64,000 nucleotides of DNA, taken from the NCBI RefSeq assembly GCF_020740795.1, contig NC_067293.1, positions 20,402,378-20,466,377 of the forward strand. Reading direction: 5' to 3'. A program made the position numbers and the translations under genes. This DNA is from Apus apus (Eukaryota > Chordata > Aves > Apodiformes > Apodidae). The number at the start of each line of letters is the position of its first letter. Positions within the stretch are counted from its first letter, which is position 1. The notes below the pieces were generated by a model. It had not been told where the DNA came from. It was given only the letters and a program-made list of their open reading frames with translations, and searched no databases. Positions 19,901-31,500 of this stretch are shown piece after piece.

Positions 19901-20509
19901 AGCCATCTGTAGCCTCACACGATGCCATTTTTCCCAATTACCACTGGTAGTTACTTTCTAAAGGCTAGACAATCTGCTGGTAACATTTGAGTATAATATG
20001 ATAATGTCATGAGATTTTATGGTATCAATGTTAACTATGAATTTTTGTGTAACTGCTTATTGTTTCTTTTTGTTACTTATCTGTACTTATTTGTTACTTT
20101 ATTTGTGTTATTTGTTACTTCTTATTTGTTTCTTTTTGTTATTTTCTAGTGTCTTTCAGAGCCTCCCAGACCTTCACTATATTAATGTAAATGTTGCTGT
20201 TCCACATACTTAGTGCTAGATCTTGTCTTTGACAAAGATGTAAATCTAATTATTTCTGAATTCTGATTTTGTTGTCCCTTTCAACAATGTCTCTGTTGTT
20301 GCAGCCACAGCACTACAGATGACACAAGGCTGGAAAGTGATGTGGAAGTCCCTGTTAAGAGCCTGCACAGGGAGACAAAGACTGAAACACCTAATGACAC
20401 GTCTACCATGAAAGACAACAGCCACCACAGCGTGTACAGCCAGAAAAGTCCTGAGTATGAGAACCTTGTGAATGCAATGGAACAGGAATATGAAATAGAA
20501 ACAATGTAG
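13906..20509 (+). CDS. VSIG4: VSIG4-like gene B (tandem paralog), seven coding exons
   Basis: Second gene of the VSIG4/CRIg family in the same orientation, starting 3.4 kb after the stop of gene A. Coding exons: 13906-13981, 16204-16560, 17128-17403, 18401-18466, 18963-19085, 19365-19386, 20305-20509. The join is 1125 nt, 374 residues and TAG, with no internal stop. Residues 1-26 form the signal peptide. The V-set domain (27-144) has C48-C120, TIFRRDESGDH and one sequon (N128). The second Ig domain (145-236) has the same protein sequence as in gene A. A short Pro/Ala/Gly stalk (237-263), an Ala/Leu-rich membrane span (about 264-284), an Arg-rich juxtamembrane segment and a tail with Y303, Y351, Y358 and Y369 follow. 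The counterpart of stalk exon 4 lacks a usable donor and is skipped in this model. All exons are intact, so I read it as a functional paralog with its own ligand-facing domain and tail. Confidence 0.85.
16204..16560 (+). CDS. VSIG4: Gene B exon 2: V-set Ig domain
   Basis: A phase 1-1 exon of 357 nt, the same length as gene A exon 2, between TTCCCTGCAG and GTAAAT. It encodes a complete V-set domain with TTLPC, TIFRRDESGDHI and DSGHYIC. My hand alignment gives about 70 of 120 identical residues with gene A. Two of the three glycosylation sequons of gene A are absent. Confidence 0.9.
17128..17403 (+). CDS. VSIG4: Gene B exon 3: second Ig domain
   Basis: A 276-nt phase 1-1 exon identical to 6813-7088 except for one silent base. 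Near-identity extends 48 bases into the upstream intron and 9 bases past the donor, then stops abruptly. The same two in-phase acceptors occur, six bases apart. Confidence 0.92.
17520..17585 (+). pseudogene. Relict of stalk exon 4 in gene B
   Basis: After a CCACCCAG acceptor the frame reads ERKPKGLVSS, resembling [11 protein letters not shown] of gene A exon 4. I find no GT donor in the phase 1 needed to join exon 5; nearby candidates (at 17540, 17567 and 17600) are weak and out of phase. The exon appears lost from the mature message. A non-consensus donor cannot be excluded. Confidence 0.45.
18401..18466 (+). CDS. VSIG4: Gene B exon 5 equivalent: stalk
   Basis: A phase 1-1 exon of 66 nt between TTGGCAG and GTGAGC, encoding GLPAAPTVSGGDAAPEGPPI and then AA. 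Position, phase and the LPAAPTV start match gene A exon 5. It is far richer in GC and CpG than that exon. Confidence 0.75.
18597..18665 (-). mobile_element. Short CR1 3'-end fragment in a gene B intron
   Basis: TCATAGAATCGTTTTGGTTG followed by GAAAAGACCCTTAAAACC is the reverse complement of a CR1 3' terminus. It is not present at the same place in gene A. Confidence 0.75.
18873..18937 (+). repeat. Tandem 32/33-bp duplication before the gene B transmembrane exon
   Basis: GTCACCCTGCAGCTCTCGGG plus a C-rich tail occurs at 18873-18904 and again at 18905-18937, and a third partial copy starts at 18938. It lies in the pyrimidine-rich tract just ahead of the acceptor at 18961-18962. Each unit contains its own CAG, so cryptic acceptors are possible. 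Confidence 0.85.
18963..19085 (+). CDS. VSIG4: Gene B exon 6: transmembrane segment
   Basis: A phase 1-1 exon of 123 nt after CTCTCCCCCGCAG, ending at GTGAGT. It encodes APALLAALGAAVGAVLVALL, an Ala/Leu/Gly-rich span, followed by LRRRDKERERRGRDGD, a strongly charged juxtamembrane stretch. Composition differs sharply from gene A, which has an Ile/Val/Leu-rich span and a short RKPK anchor. Confidence 0.82.
19365..19386 (+). CDS. VSIG4: Gene B exon 7: juxtamembrane tyrosine micro-exon
   Basis: A 22-nt exon encoding EPLYEVA, matching gene A exon 7 in length, phase and sequence. It ends at GTGAGTATAA, the same ten bases as in gene A. The overlapping TGA would truncate the protein if the intron is retained. 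Confidence 0.78.
20045..20150 (+). repeat. TTTGTTACTTA-type low-complexity repeat in gene B intron 7
   Basis: Imperfect T-rich units of about 10-12 bases (TTTGTTACTT, TTTGTGTTAT, TTGTTTCTTT) recur for roughly 100 bases. Confidence 0.65.
20305..20509 (+). CDS. VSIG4: Gene B exon 8: extended cytoplasmic tail
   Basis: The last coding exon follows TGTTGTTGCAG, is entered in phase 2 and ends at TAG 20507-20509. It encodes 68 residues. The distal part contains SVYSQKSPEYENLV and EQEYEIETM. Y358-ENL has Asn at +2, the known Grb2 SH2 preference, and Leu at +3. Y358 and Y369 are 11 residues apart, as in gene A. The membrane-proximal half shows little similarity to gene A. Confidence 0.82.
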
Positions 20510-21204
20510 TAGAGTACCAGATTTTTCACATGAGCAGCCATGCAGGGCTGCAGATACTGAGTGAACTTTACTAAAGGAAACTCTTCTTCCTGTTTGCCTT
20601 CTGCCCTGATCAATACAGCAGCCTCACTCTTTTCTGCATAACCTCCTTGTCAGTCTGGCAAATGAGGCCCTGCCCATTGGTGCAGGCCACTCAGCCAAGT
20701 GGTTGTCTACCTACTTTCACAGAGCAAATCATTCCTGAGCAGCCTGAAAGACCAAGGTGAGGGCAAGTGGATCTGAAGGAGCAGGAACACGGATGCTTTT
20801 AGCCTGCAAACCAAGATGTAGCTGGTGCAATGCTGCTGGCCAATGACAGCAACAAGGTGCACCTACAAGTGCATGGTCCCCTGTTGAGACATCCCAGACT
20901 GTGAGGAGCCAGGGGCTGTGCTGGAAGTGGACTTTACAGCTCAGTGAATACTGGTGGTACATCCTGCTTGCCCTTGAGGTTTTTTTGTTGCAGCAAGATA
21001 AAGGGACCGTGGGGGGAGGGGGCAGGGGTGGCCTGGGAGTGTGATTTTTGCTGCCAGACTGGAGTTCATTGATAGGGGAAGAGGGAATGTGCCTGTAGGT
21101 GATGAGCCTCTAACTACCACCCTCTAGTTTCCTCCTGGAAAAGTAGAACTGGTGCTGAAGGAAATGTTAGTAGGTTCTTTTTACAGTGTGGGGGCCACAG
21201 GCAT

Positions 21205-21210
21205 AATAAA
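21205..21210 (+). terminator. VSIG4: Putative poly(A) signal of gene B (AATAAA)
   Basis: Canonical AATAAA about 700 bases after the stop codon, and the first in the 3' flank. The 3' UTR between carries no recognised repeat. Confidence 0.6.
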
Positions 21211-24200
21211 ATAGAGGGAAATTTGAGGCATTTGGAGTAATGACTGAGCAAGGGACTGAGTCAATCTGTCTGGTTACATCAGATATATTAATTTTTTGAC
21301 CTATGTTATTATGGAGATGCTCTGAGTACTCGTGTATACTGTGTCTTGAAAAGTGCTTGACTAGTGCAATGTATTTTCTTTTCCAGCACAAATACAAAAG
21401 GCTTCAAAGGATCTTGTTGCATGTGAATTCTGACTTCCTTGGTATTTCACCATCAGTGCTTTCATTTTTCTGTTGCTTGTAAATTTATGCTTTTTCTCAG
21501 CCTTCTGGTTTAATTCTGCAGAACAGGCAGGGGTAGAGTCATGGCCATGGTTTGACTTGGAAGTTTGGCTTGAGTTTCCCTTTAAAGAGGAGAGGACAGG
21601 AGGAAGGCATCCAGTCAGCCCACATCAGACTCCTCACAAGAATCCACCTCACCACAGCCCCCTGGGCTGGTTGTCAAGGTCTTGGTGCTGCCTCCACATG
21701 CAAAGTCACAAACCTGCAGCCACCTCCTGCTGCAGTGACAGCCCAGTAAGACACAGGACACCAAACAGTGACAACATCAGGCTGAGGCCTGGAGTCAGTG
21801 GAAAAACCCTCATTTCAGTGCCTTGGTTAGAAGCATCACTGCTTGAGCTGGGCACGTTTAAGGCTGAAGTTTTGCCATTAGTACTTTTCTTCCAGATGCT
21901 TCAGCTAGTTCTAGTTTATTTAGGAACTGATCCCTCACAGCAGGCTGTAATGTGTTAAGGTACCAACTTGCTGTCAGAGGTTGGAAGAACTCTGAGGATG
22001 TCTCAAAAGTAGCAGGGCTGTGTGCTCAGCTGGTCCTGCCCTCAGCTGCAGAGTGTTGCCTGCAATAGGAGCTGTTGCTCAACAGCCTGGTTTCCTTCCT
22101 CATTGTTAATCATTTGCACCTTACATGTACTGGTGGTGCTGAGGTGCTGCTTCCCGGCTCTGTCCTGGCTGCCAGATGCCTCCAGGCAGTGTCCCTCTGT
22201 CCTAGGGCTTAGCAGGGAGTGGGGATGTCACCTGGCTTTAGCAAAAGCAAATGTGTAGGGAGAGTGATGGGCTTTTATTAAAAGGGTCAGCACAGCCAGG
22301 GGGAGCATGGGGAAGCAGATGAGCCTTGAGGCACAAAAGCTATCCCTCTTGGCACTGACCTGGGCCTGCATGGCTTTTGTCTCCACTGCCTGGCTCATCC
22401 CTTCCCAGGACAGCAGCCTAATAGCAGGTTCATGTAGCTTTTTTGTGGCTTAGCACTGGGAAGAAAAGCCTCGCTTTTACCTTTAGTGCTCTGAATTTCA
22501 ATGAAACTTTTTTTCAGGATGTGGGGTGGTTACCAGGCAAGATCAGAGAAAAGTCTCCTGCCTGTGGTAGGAAGGTTTCATAAACACAGCAATGGCCATG
22601 CAGGGATGCAGTGCCAGGCTGCTGCATTTCCTGGGGAAGCAGGCAGAGGCAGGCAGAGGCTGGCAGCACTGCCTGTCCTGGCACTGCTTGTCCTTGTGCT
22701 GCCTGTCCCACTCTGAGCACTGGTCTCTGAACTCATGCACTGGTGCTGTCCCCTCAGACCTGGCAGCTCCCCTGTCCCGACTGGAGAGGAGCAGAGCTGC
22801 ACCCTGGCTGAGGAAGATCAGTACAGGGACTATCTGAAATGCACGTGAGGGCCTCTGGTGCTTTGCAGCCAGGGAGAGGGAATTCATCCCACGGACACTC
22901 CCAGGGGTCAGGGCAGCAGCAGCCGGTGTCAGTAGTCCCAGGGGCTGCAGAACAAAAGCAATGAGGGAAGGGAGAGCTGCAGGCCTGCTCACACAGGGCA
23001 GAAGTGTGTGGTGCAAGGTTGGTGCTGCATGGGAAGGGAACTGAAAACTTCTCAGTTTCCCCATCCTCACCTCAGCACATCCAGGCCCAAAACACAGGAC
23101 ATGGCATTCTCTTCCCCCCAACAAGTGCCATCCTAATTCATTTTCAATCAACCTAGTGTTTTATGCAAGATTTCCAGCCATGATGAGCTCCCAGCTCCAA
23201 GTTCTGTCACTGACTATCATAACAGTGACATGACTTCTTGAACATTTGATTCCTCCAAGCACTGACCTGCTCTGAGGAAATCCTCAGAAGACCTGAAGCC
23301 TGGGAGAAGCTGCAGAGGAAGAAGGCAACAGGAGTTAAGATGGGGATAGCAGATGCCCCAGCTGGAGCAGACAGGATGCACCTCTTGTCATTGCCTCCAG
23401 TTTGGGCAGCAAAATGGTTTTGGTCACAAGCAGCAAAACAGTGGAAACACAAAAAGCCTCTCTCCAATGCTGTTGTTTCTCCCTGTGGAGCAAGTGTGGG
23501 ATTATTTTATTTTTTTATTTATACTTTTTGCATGTTTGGTACCTGTTGGAAACTGAACATTCTTCTGAAAGTCACAGAGAGCTTTCCTGTGTTGTATCAC
23601 CATCAAAAAAGATAACTTCTCCTTTCCTTGTGCTGGTCCCTCACGGGGTGACACGACTCATCCACTGGGTGCCAGCAGCGAAGGGAAACCTCAGCTTCCG
23701 CTCTGAAGCTACACAGCCTCCAAAGCCCTGCTATTTCTAGTGGCCAGCACAATGTCATGAGACTTGCAGCTCCCCTTGCTTCAGAGCAACGGAAGCACAT
23801 GTACAGTGGAGGGGCCCTGCTGCATTTTACACTTGCTGGGTTTGCCCTGGCCTTAGATCCCTTCTGGACTTGCCGTTCCCAACAGGGAGGGAGAGGAAGT
23901 CTCAGAGAAATTTGTCCCACCATAATTTGGTAATTGATCTTCTGAGAGAGGAAGGGGTTATCTTTCTTCTCCTTCCCCCCAATCACCTATAAAGAACTGG
24001 GGCAGGGGGGGTTATTTAAAAAGCAGAGGGGTAAACTCAACTGAAAGGAAAAACTGGAAATGCATGAGAAAACAGTGATGGAGAGGATAAATTAACACTT
24101 GTCTAGCCGTGGTGCAGAAGAGTTTAGGTTTGTTGAACCCCTGAGGTTTGGGATGGCAGAAAGGGTTGGGGTTGACACAGCTCCCTCCTACATTAAGGAT

Positions 24201-24647
24201 CCACAGGGGACAAAACAAACTCTGAAATAATAGAGTTTGTTCTCTTTTGAAGCTGACCTCAGTGATAAATATCAGTGTGATGTTTGTGAGTCATGAGTAG
24301 GTGCTTGAGAGAGACCATGGGAGCGTGAGTCATAAGGAGTAGAACCATGTTTGTCCAGAAAGGCACAATAACCCCCACAGATCAGACCTATTCAAAAAGC
24401 AGAACACAATTTGCTTAGGCAAGGATATACATTCCTTGGTCCTAGCTTTGTACAAACCCCAACTTCTTCAAAAAATATTTAGCAAGAAATAGTTGCAACA
24501 AAACCCCCAAAAGCTTAGTAGTACAGTTTATGGATATTCTTAAATATTGAAAAAATTGCTGCTGGTGGTGGTGATGGTCCTAGAGCAAGTCAGTAGGGTC
24601 TTGGTATTTTTCTTTGTTTCTGAGTTTTCAACATTAAATGCTTTCAG

Positions 24648-24724
24648 AGACTTTGATTTGTCCAACTGGGCCGGGCACTCCCCCACCCAGAGATATCTCA
24701 AGCTGCAGATCTGATACGCTACAA
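24648..24724 (+). other. Isolated exon-like segment (77 nt)
   Basis: A TGCTTTCAG acceptor preceded by a T-rich tract and a strong CAA|GTAAGT donor bracket 77 nt. One frame is open throughout (starting TLICPTGPGTPPPRD). No partner exon was found and I do not recognise the product. It could be a non-coding exon or chance. Confidence 0.2.
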
Positions 24725-25495
24725 GTAAGTTATTAAAAATGCTTGCCAGTCATTAGATCTTTAAGTGGGATGATTTCGAGGGAATTACTTGAACTAAAGA
24801 GCAGAAATGCAAGAAAAGCAGTAGGCAACCTCGCTGCAAGTGCTGACTAGGAATAACTATCTGAAAACAAGGTGGCTTCTCCAAACAAGGCTTCAAGAAG
24901 AAGCAATGGACTCCATGGCCTAATTTTAAAACAGATTGAGCAAACATGCATTTTTCACTGGCTAATGGGATACAGGGGAGTTAATCAGCAGCCTCATTAA
25001 TTTGTACTCCAATTTCCAATTTAAAAAAAGAAAAATTCCTACATGTCCAAAGAAAAGATTCTGTTATATGGTAATGCTGACCTTACCCACAGTGTTGTGA
25101 TTGCAGTTGCCAGAATTCTTGTTACCTGAGCAGGTAATTAACTAACAGCTGGCTAGTTAATGCTGTGGAGGAAAATAGCATTGCCTTTAGCTGCCAAGAA
25201 TAAGGAGCCAGGGCCAAGTTCTCTGCTTCCACAATGAAGATGAGCTGCACCAGCAGTGTTTCTGTGCAGGCTTGCGGTGAGGAGGACTACCCAGACAGGC
25301 ACTTCTGAAGTTGGGCTGGGAGGGAAACCTGGCATCACACGGCAAGAGTCCAGCACTCAGAGATGGTGGGACAGGATGCTCAACACCTCACTGGGCTTTT
25401 GGAGAGGAGCAGGATCCCACCAGGAAGGCTTCTGCTTGAGGAGGAGGAAGGAGCTGGTGCCCTCGTCACGTTGCTCAGCAGGTGCCTCACTTGGG

Positions 25496-25552
25496 GTATT
25501 TGACAAACTGACACTCTGCAACACTGAGTGTCGAACTCAGCTTGTCAAATAC
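25496..25552. repeat. Compound inverted repeat (57-nt hairpin)
   Basis: Outer arms GTATTTGACAA (25496-25506) and TTGTCAAATAC (25542-25552) are a perfect 11-bp inverted repeat. Inside, GACACTC (25510-25516) and GAGTGTC (25526-25532) form a second perfect 7-bp stem with a 9-nt loop. It may be a remnant of a small foldback element or a transcribed hairpin. Confidence 0.8.
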
Positions 25553-28500
25553 ACGCAGTGCTGCACTGCAGCTCTCACTGGGCATCCAGGGCTCCTGGCT
25601 GGAGTGCCATCCTGGGCAAATGGAGACAGAAAGAAAGCTGCTGTTAACCTCAGAGGCTTTTTCTAGTTAGCAAACCCCACCTTCATCCCTCCTGTATTTT
25701 CCCCTCCAATGCTTTTCTTTGAGTGGGAACCACATGAGCAGACACAGCCTTCTGCTGGATAAAGTGTCCACCCAGTTAATTCAAAGACTGAAGGACTGTG
25801 GAGCTGAAAATGATGCTGAGAGCTGCAGACTGACCTTCTGTCTTAGACATATGGCCACACTAGTAGCTTGAAATATTGACAAAGTGTCCATGCAAGCACT
25901 CTGCCATGCTATTCAGGTACAACATCAGGAAGATCAAAGTCCCTCTAGACACACAATGTCTAGACAAAGACCCAGGGAATGGATCATGGGAGAGCAATTT
26001 TGCATTGGATACAGATAAGGGCATAATAATCTCACAGGCTTTTCACAGCTTTCATTTTTAACCTCCTAAATTTAAACAACTTATTCCGGCTTCTCACAGT
26101 TAATATCTTCTACTTGGGTCCCTGCTGTAATTTGGCTTTCAAGTGGTCATGCCACCCAGGTGTCCTTGTATCACAAGGTACTTCAGCCAAGTGCATCATT
26201 CTATATGTGTGACTATCTCAGTTGTAACCTGTCTGACAGATCCCAAAGAACACGGGACAGGGCCTCTGTATTTAACACAGGTTGGTGGCTCCATGCCTGC
26301 CAGAACCCAAATTTATATTGGCAGAAACAGGCTCAGGAGGTTGCACTGCAGGGCAGAATTGCCGTAAGGGCCACGATGCTACATGAAAACCAAACTGCCA
26401 TGCAGGGAAACAATTCACTTCTTTGGGACTGAAGTGAAACTTGCCCTTCTGCTGTCAAACTAACCCCCTCCTGCTTCACTTCCAGCACAAAGAAAAAGCC
26501 TCTCCTGCAATAAATGGAGCTCTCCACCCCCCATGCTCTGACATAATACAGCCTTTAACACACAAGAAACACACACACTCTTCCTTTGCACGAAGACCAA
26601 AACATGCTGTTGGTCCCCCCTATTCTTTTATCAAGAGTGAGCATTACATGCAGAAATGCAGTTGAAGAAAATTAAGTAACTAAATATACACAGGAGAAGA
26701 TATTGCCAAGTATTACTGTGCTCTGCATCCTTCCTGGATGTTGATCGTCCAGAATTTCAGTCTAAAAACAGATTTTAAATTCTGATAACGTGCAACTCTC
26801 CTGGAAAAATTCACAATGGTTCCTAAACCCATTCTGTGTGACACTATTTAAATATCATTCATAGTCTCTGCAGGCCAGGCCCAGGCACAGCCAAGTTTTA
26901 AACCATGATGCTTTTAGTTTCTTTCCCAGTTCCCTGATTTTGATTTCACATGACCAGCAGCACCAGATTGAGAAAGCAGCTGCATTACTTTTAGTATCAA
27001 AATGGGTTTGTTAATTATATTTTTGAAGGCAAACCACTGAAGACATAAAAGTAGAATTTAGCTGAAGTATATTAACAGCATCATACAGTGGGCAATTTAT
27101 TAACCCTTTTCTAACTTCTGGGACTCTATTTTATTCAGATGATCATAGGAGCCTATCTAATATTGCACACATAGAAATATACCCAGAAAGGACAAGTTTC
27201 CTCTTGTGAAAGCAGAAAATAAAAAATGGTTATGTCAAATACATATTCTTTATACATGCTCCAAAACCAGCAGAGAGTGAAAAAAGATTAAACAGCAAGG
27301 GGACAGTTACAGCTTTAAAGATAAAATCAGTTTCTAGACTGGGTGGCTACAAAGGCTTTGCAATGCTTACCTTCCCCCTGCCCTCCAATGAGCCCTTTGG
27401 TGACATGTAGATAGGGAACAGTTCTTTGTTCTGGCTCCTAATTCAGAATGAATTTCAACCATGGTAGATAAAAAAAGTATGTTGAAATGGATAAAAGCAG
27501 CACGTGTGTTTTATGAGCATTAGAAAACAGCCTTAACAGGCTGATTGAAGATCAGCCTGGCAAAAGATTTACTGGTTCAAGCACAATTAAAATGGATTTC
27601 TGTGATCCCTCTGAAGGTCTTGTACCACTGTAGTGATGCTGTCTGCAGCAGGCAGGCACTAGCACTGGGAGAGGGGTGCCAAGCTGCCTTGGGGGACCTG
27701 CGCCTTCCCAGCATTTTGTCACCATTGTGCAAATGTTTTCATGTAGCCAAGGGTCTGGGTTAACTTTTCTTAATCCAAATACTCTGATTTGTGGATTTTA
27801 GCAACAGACTGGTCATAGACACCTGTGTCCTTGCCTCAAGTCTGTCTGTTGGTGAGATGGTCAAATCCCTTCCATGTGGAACGCTGGTGTATCATGAAAA
27901 ATAAAAGGGTTTTTTAACAAGCTCTGAATGGTTTGGATAGTTGTTGCTGATGTTAATAAAGCAGGGATATGCTGTCTCTTCCTGATAATGATATTCTGTG
28001 AGAGTTAGACACTGCACATTAGAGCACAGGGGTAAAAGAAAAGGACTCTCCACCAAATCAGTGTATGATGGGGAGGCCACACTAAAGAAAGCCTGAGCAG
28101 GCTTTTCAGCAGGTACCAGTGCCCAGCCTTCCCTCAACTTCAGTGCTGATTTCTAACCATGGAAGATCTGGCCTTGAGAGGGGTGGGGAGAGGAAAGAAG
28201 AAGACAGCACTGCTTCTGCAGTTGCAGCTTAAAATAATTCCTCCATGTGGCTTTGTGAGGGGAACAACAGTCACTTGAAATCCTGCTGTGAGCAACAGAT
28301 AAGAAGAGGGCACACCGTGGAGATACTTCTATCAGCAGATGGGAATGGAGCTTGCTACCCCACCCGGCCATGATTATATCTGATCTGAATGGATTTGTCA
28401 TTGTCAGAGTTTCTGGTTTCAAGGTGAAGAGGGTATTTCCAAGTAGAAACTCAGTGTTATAAAACAGTCTGAGCAATCAACTGCGTGCTCTGAGGGGAAA

Positions 28501-31500
28501 ACAGAGCTCTTTCTGCATTCTTCAGTCAGTCCCTTATCGAAGTCACAAAATGCCCCCCTCCAAGCCACGTGTCACCTCTCAGGTATTTTTACAGGGCTGT
28601 TGGACTGCTCTGCAACTTGTGACAAAAATGAACAAAATGAACAAAACAGTAAAATTATTGGAGAGATTTGACTCTAAACCTAATTACAGCATGCATAAAA
28701 GTGTGCCTGCATGGTCTTCACATGCCAAGCAGCAGTGCTCCAAAACAGAGGCTGGACCCCAGATTTCGCAGAATTTGAACAGGAAGCCAGGCCATCTCTA
28801 TTTTCTATGTACTGAAACCCAGATGGTAGCCTGGATTGAAAGCAAGAATCCCCACAGATCTGTGAGCACAGGGTCTGTTTAAACCCTGGCCATCAGTAAC
28901 CTTGAGGTGTGCTTCTCCTGGGAGCTGGAAGCCTTTGGTATAACAAAGTCAGACTCACATGAGGCTCTGCTCGTGGCAGGCAGCCAGAGAACATCTTCCT
29001 GTGCTCCCACCCCTGCAGCTGACACTGGGATGTTAATAAAGCTGGGAGCTTTGCCTGACAAATGTCAGAATATTTGGCTCAGTAAGGTCAACCTCAGCTA
29101 TCAGGCAGGCTTCAGCAAAGCCCAAAGGCCTTGCTTTATCACAGGCAAGCTGGGCCATACACCCCAGCATAGCTGTCTGTAGCACATCTGCTGACTTGGA
29201 TGAGACAGTTAACAATACCAAAACAGAGCAAGAGGCCAAATGGTGCAGCCAGATAATTAATAACTCCTACTCGTTAGCTGTCAGGAGCCCAAGCAGCTCT
29301 GTGGATGCCAGCTCTGCTTCAGGGGCAACTTCAGGCTAAGGAGCTATTGCTGCTGCCAAGGCCATGCTCTGCTTTCTGAGAGGGCTGATGTGGGCGAACG
29401 GGCTATCTCAGCAGCATTCAAACCACTTGCTTCCCAGCACAAGCTGCGCAACAGCCTGTGTGACACCTTTGTCCCTGCACTCCTTAAAACCAGGAGGTGA
29501 TGCCCTCTGGCTCTAGAGTGACTGAGAGTTCCCTTGCCACCTCACCTTGGGCTTCTAGTTGTCTTTGGGCTACAGTTTACCAGGCGGTGTGGTGAGCAGC
29601 TGCTCCATCCTCAGGAAAGCTCCTGGAAACCACGATCCTGCACGTACAGCAGTTGTCCCAGCTTCAGAGAGAATCCAAGTGAGAGAAAGCCGAAAGTGCT
29701 CCAGGGAGGACTGTCCCTGAGTAACTGTGGGAAGAAACAAAAACAGCCACATGTTCCCAGCACTGCCATCTGTGCAGCCCCCCCCCATCCCAACAACCCT
29801 GAAGCCCTCTGGACACTGATTTTTTTTCATTGCTTTTGTCATAAGACTAAAAGCCACCCCTCTGGGCTCAGCCCAAGCTGGATGTCCCCTCTGCCTAGCC
29901 CTGCTTTGTGATAAACTTCTACTCCATCTTGTCCTACCAGTCTCAGCTTACCCATCAAATTCACTCCAAAATGCGAAAAAAATAATTCCTCCCATCCTGA
30001 CACAGAGGTTCAGGTCCCAAATCCTGGGCAGACTTTCCAAGAGCGCCCAGGAGAAAACCTGCTCTGGGAGGACCCACAAGTCAGGCCAGCCCTGCTGGAC
30101 AAAGCTGTGGGAGCAGGTAGACCTGGTGGCAGATGTGCCAGAATGCTGAAACCATCACCTCACAGCTCGTCCAAAAGCCCCCAGCAAGGGCCCAATAAAC
30201 CCCCCAATACCTGGAGGCTACTGGCCACACATCCTCCCACAGCTCCCCGCCCCTGCCCCACCACACCAGACTCTGTCCCCAAAGCTGCTCCCACCCCAAG
30301 CCCAAGGGGAGGGAAGGGGGTGCACTGAACCTTTTTTCTGCCATGCTGGAGCCATCGTGACAGCGTGAAAAGGAGCTGGAGAACACAGTGGCACTGGCTG
30401 GGGCACTGGCACTCTCTGGTAAAACCCTCCTTCATCCCACAACTTCCCCTGCTCTGTGTGTGCTGTCTCATCTATGACTAATTTAGATAAAAATCTCCCT
30501 CCCACCAGCAACTCATCTGCAGCGTGTGCGTGCGAGCCAGGGGCAGCAGGCTCCCATGCAGCCGAGCACACGTCGCTGTTGGAATTAAGGGTAACTCATC
30601 CTCAACGATGAATCTCAGTCCCTGGTTGGGATCAGCAGTGTTTCCATCCCCTCACCCACCCTCACCAAAGCACGCCCGTCCAAAGCCACTGCACTGTGCC
30701 TGAAGGGAGGTACCAAAAAGCTCTTCTGGCTCAGGCAGGTGAGGGGACACAGCCCAAATCCAAGCTAGCTTTGGTCCTCCCAAAGCTCAAGCTGGGGTGG
30801 GAGGGCAGCCCTCTGCATTGCCAGGAACACAGACACCCGGAGGGCTGGTGTCCCAGCCCCTGTGGTCCCCTGGGACCCCCTGGAGGAGACATGGGATGTC
30901 ATGCCTGGGGGATTGTTCCTCCCCTGTCCCCAGCCACCCCTTCTGCTGGGCAGGACAGGATTGGGATTGAAACCTACCATGCGGGGCCAGCCTGGCCTGA
31001 GGAAGTGGGCTGGCAGTGGGGCCAGCGGGGCGTGGGGCAGCAGCGGGGTCTGTGCAGGAGGAGTGTGGTGGGGGCACAGCCCAGGCACACATCTCGTTTT
31101 TGAAGGGGCCGCTCCTCCTTCAAGAGGAAGCTGCAAATGGGGAAGATAAGGCTGAGGTTAGATAACAGGAAATGTCTGGATGTGAGTGACAACACGTCCA
31201 AGTTGTGAAAGCAGCGCTCCTCATCCTGCTGCCGGGGTGCAAAGCTCAGGAGCAGGGAAAGAGGCTCCTTCCCTCCACACAGCCCTGTCACCTCAGCAGC
31301 CCCGCAGGCCCCTCGCCCTGAGCCGAGGGAGCACAGGTCAGCAGGACAGGCTGCCGGGATGCCGGGCAGTGGCTGCACCGCCTGCCCCAAGCCTGGCCAC
31401 CCGGCTGTGGAGGAGCTGTGGGGAGGCCATAGTGCAGGGCCATGGAGACAGAGGCCTCCAGAAAGGCTTTGGCTCAGGCAATGGCCCATTCCTCTCCTCT

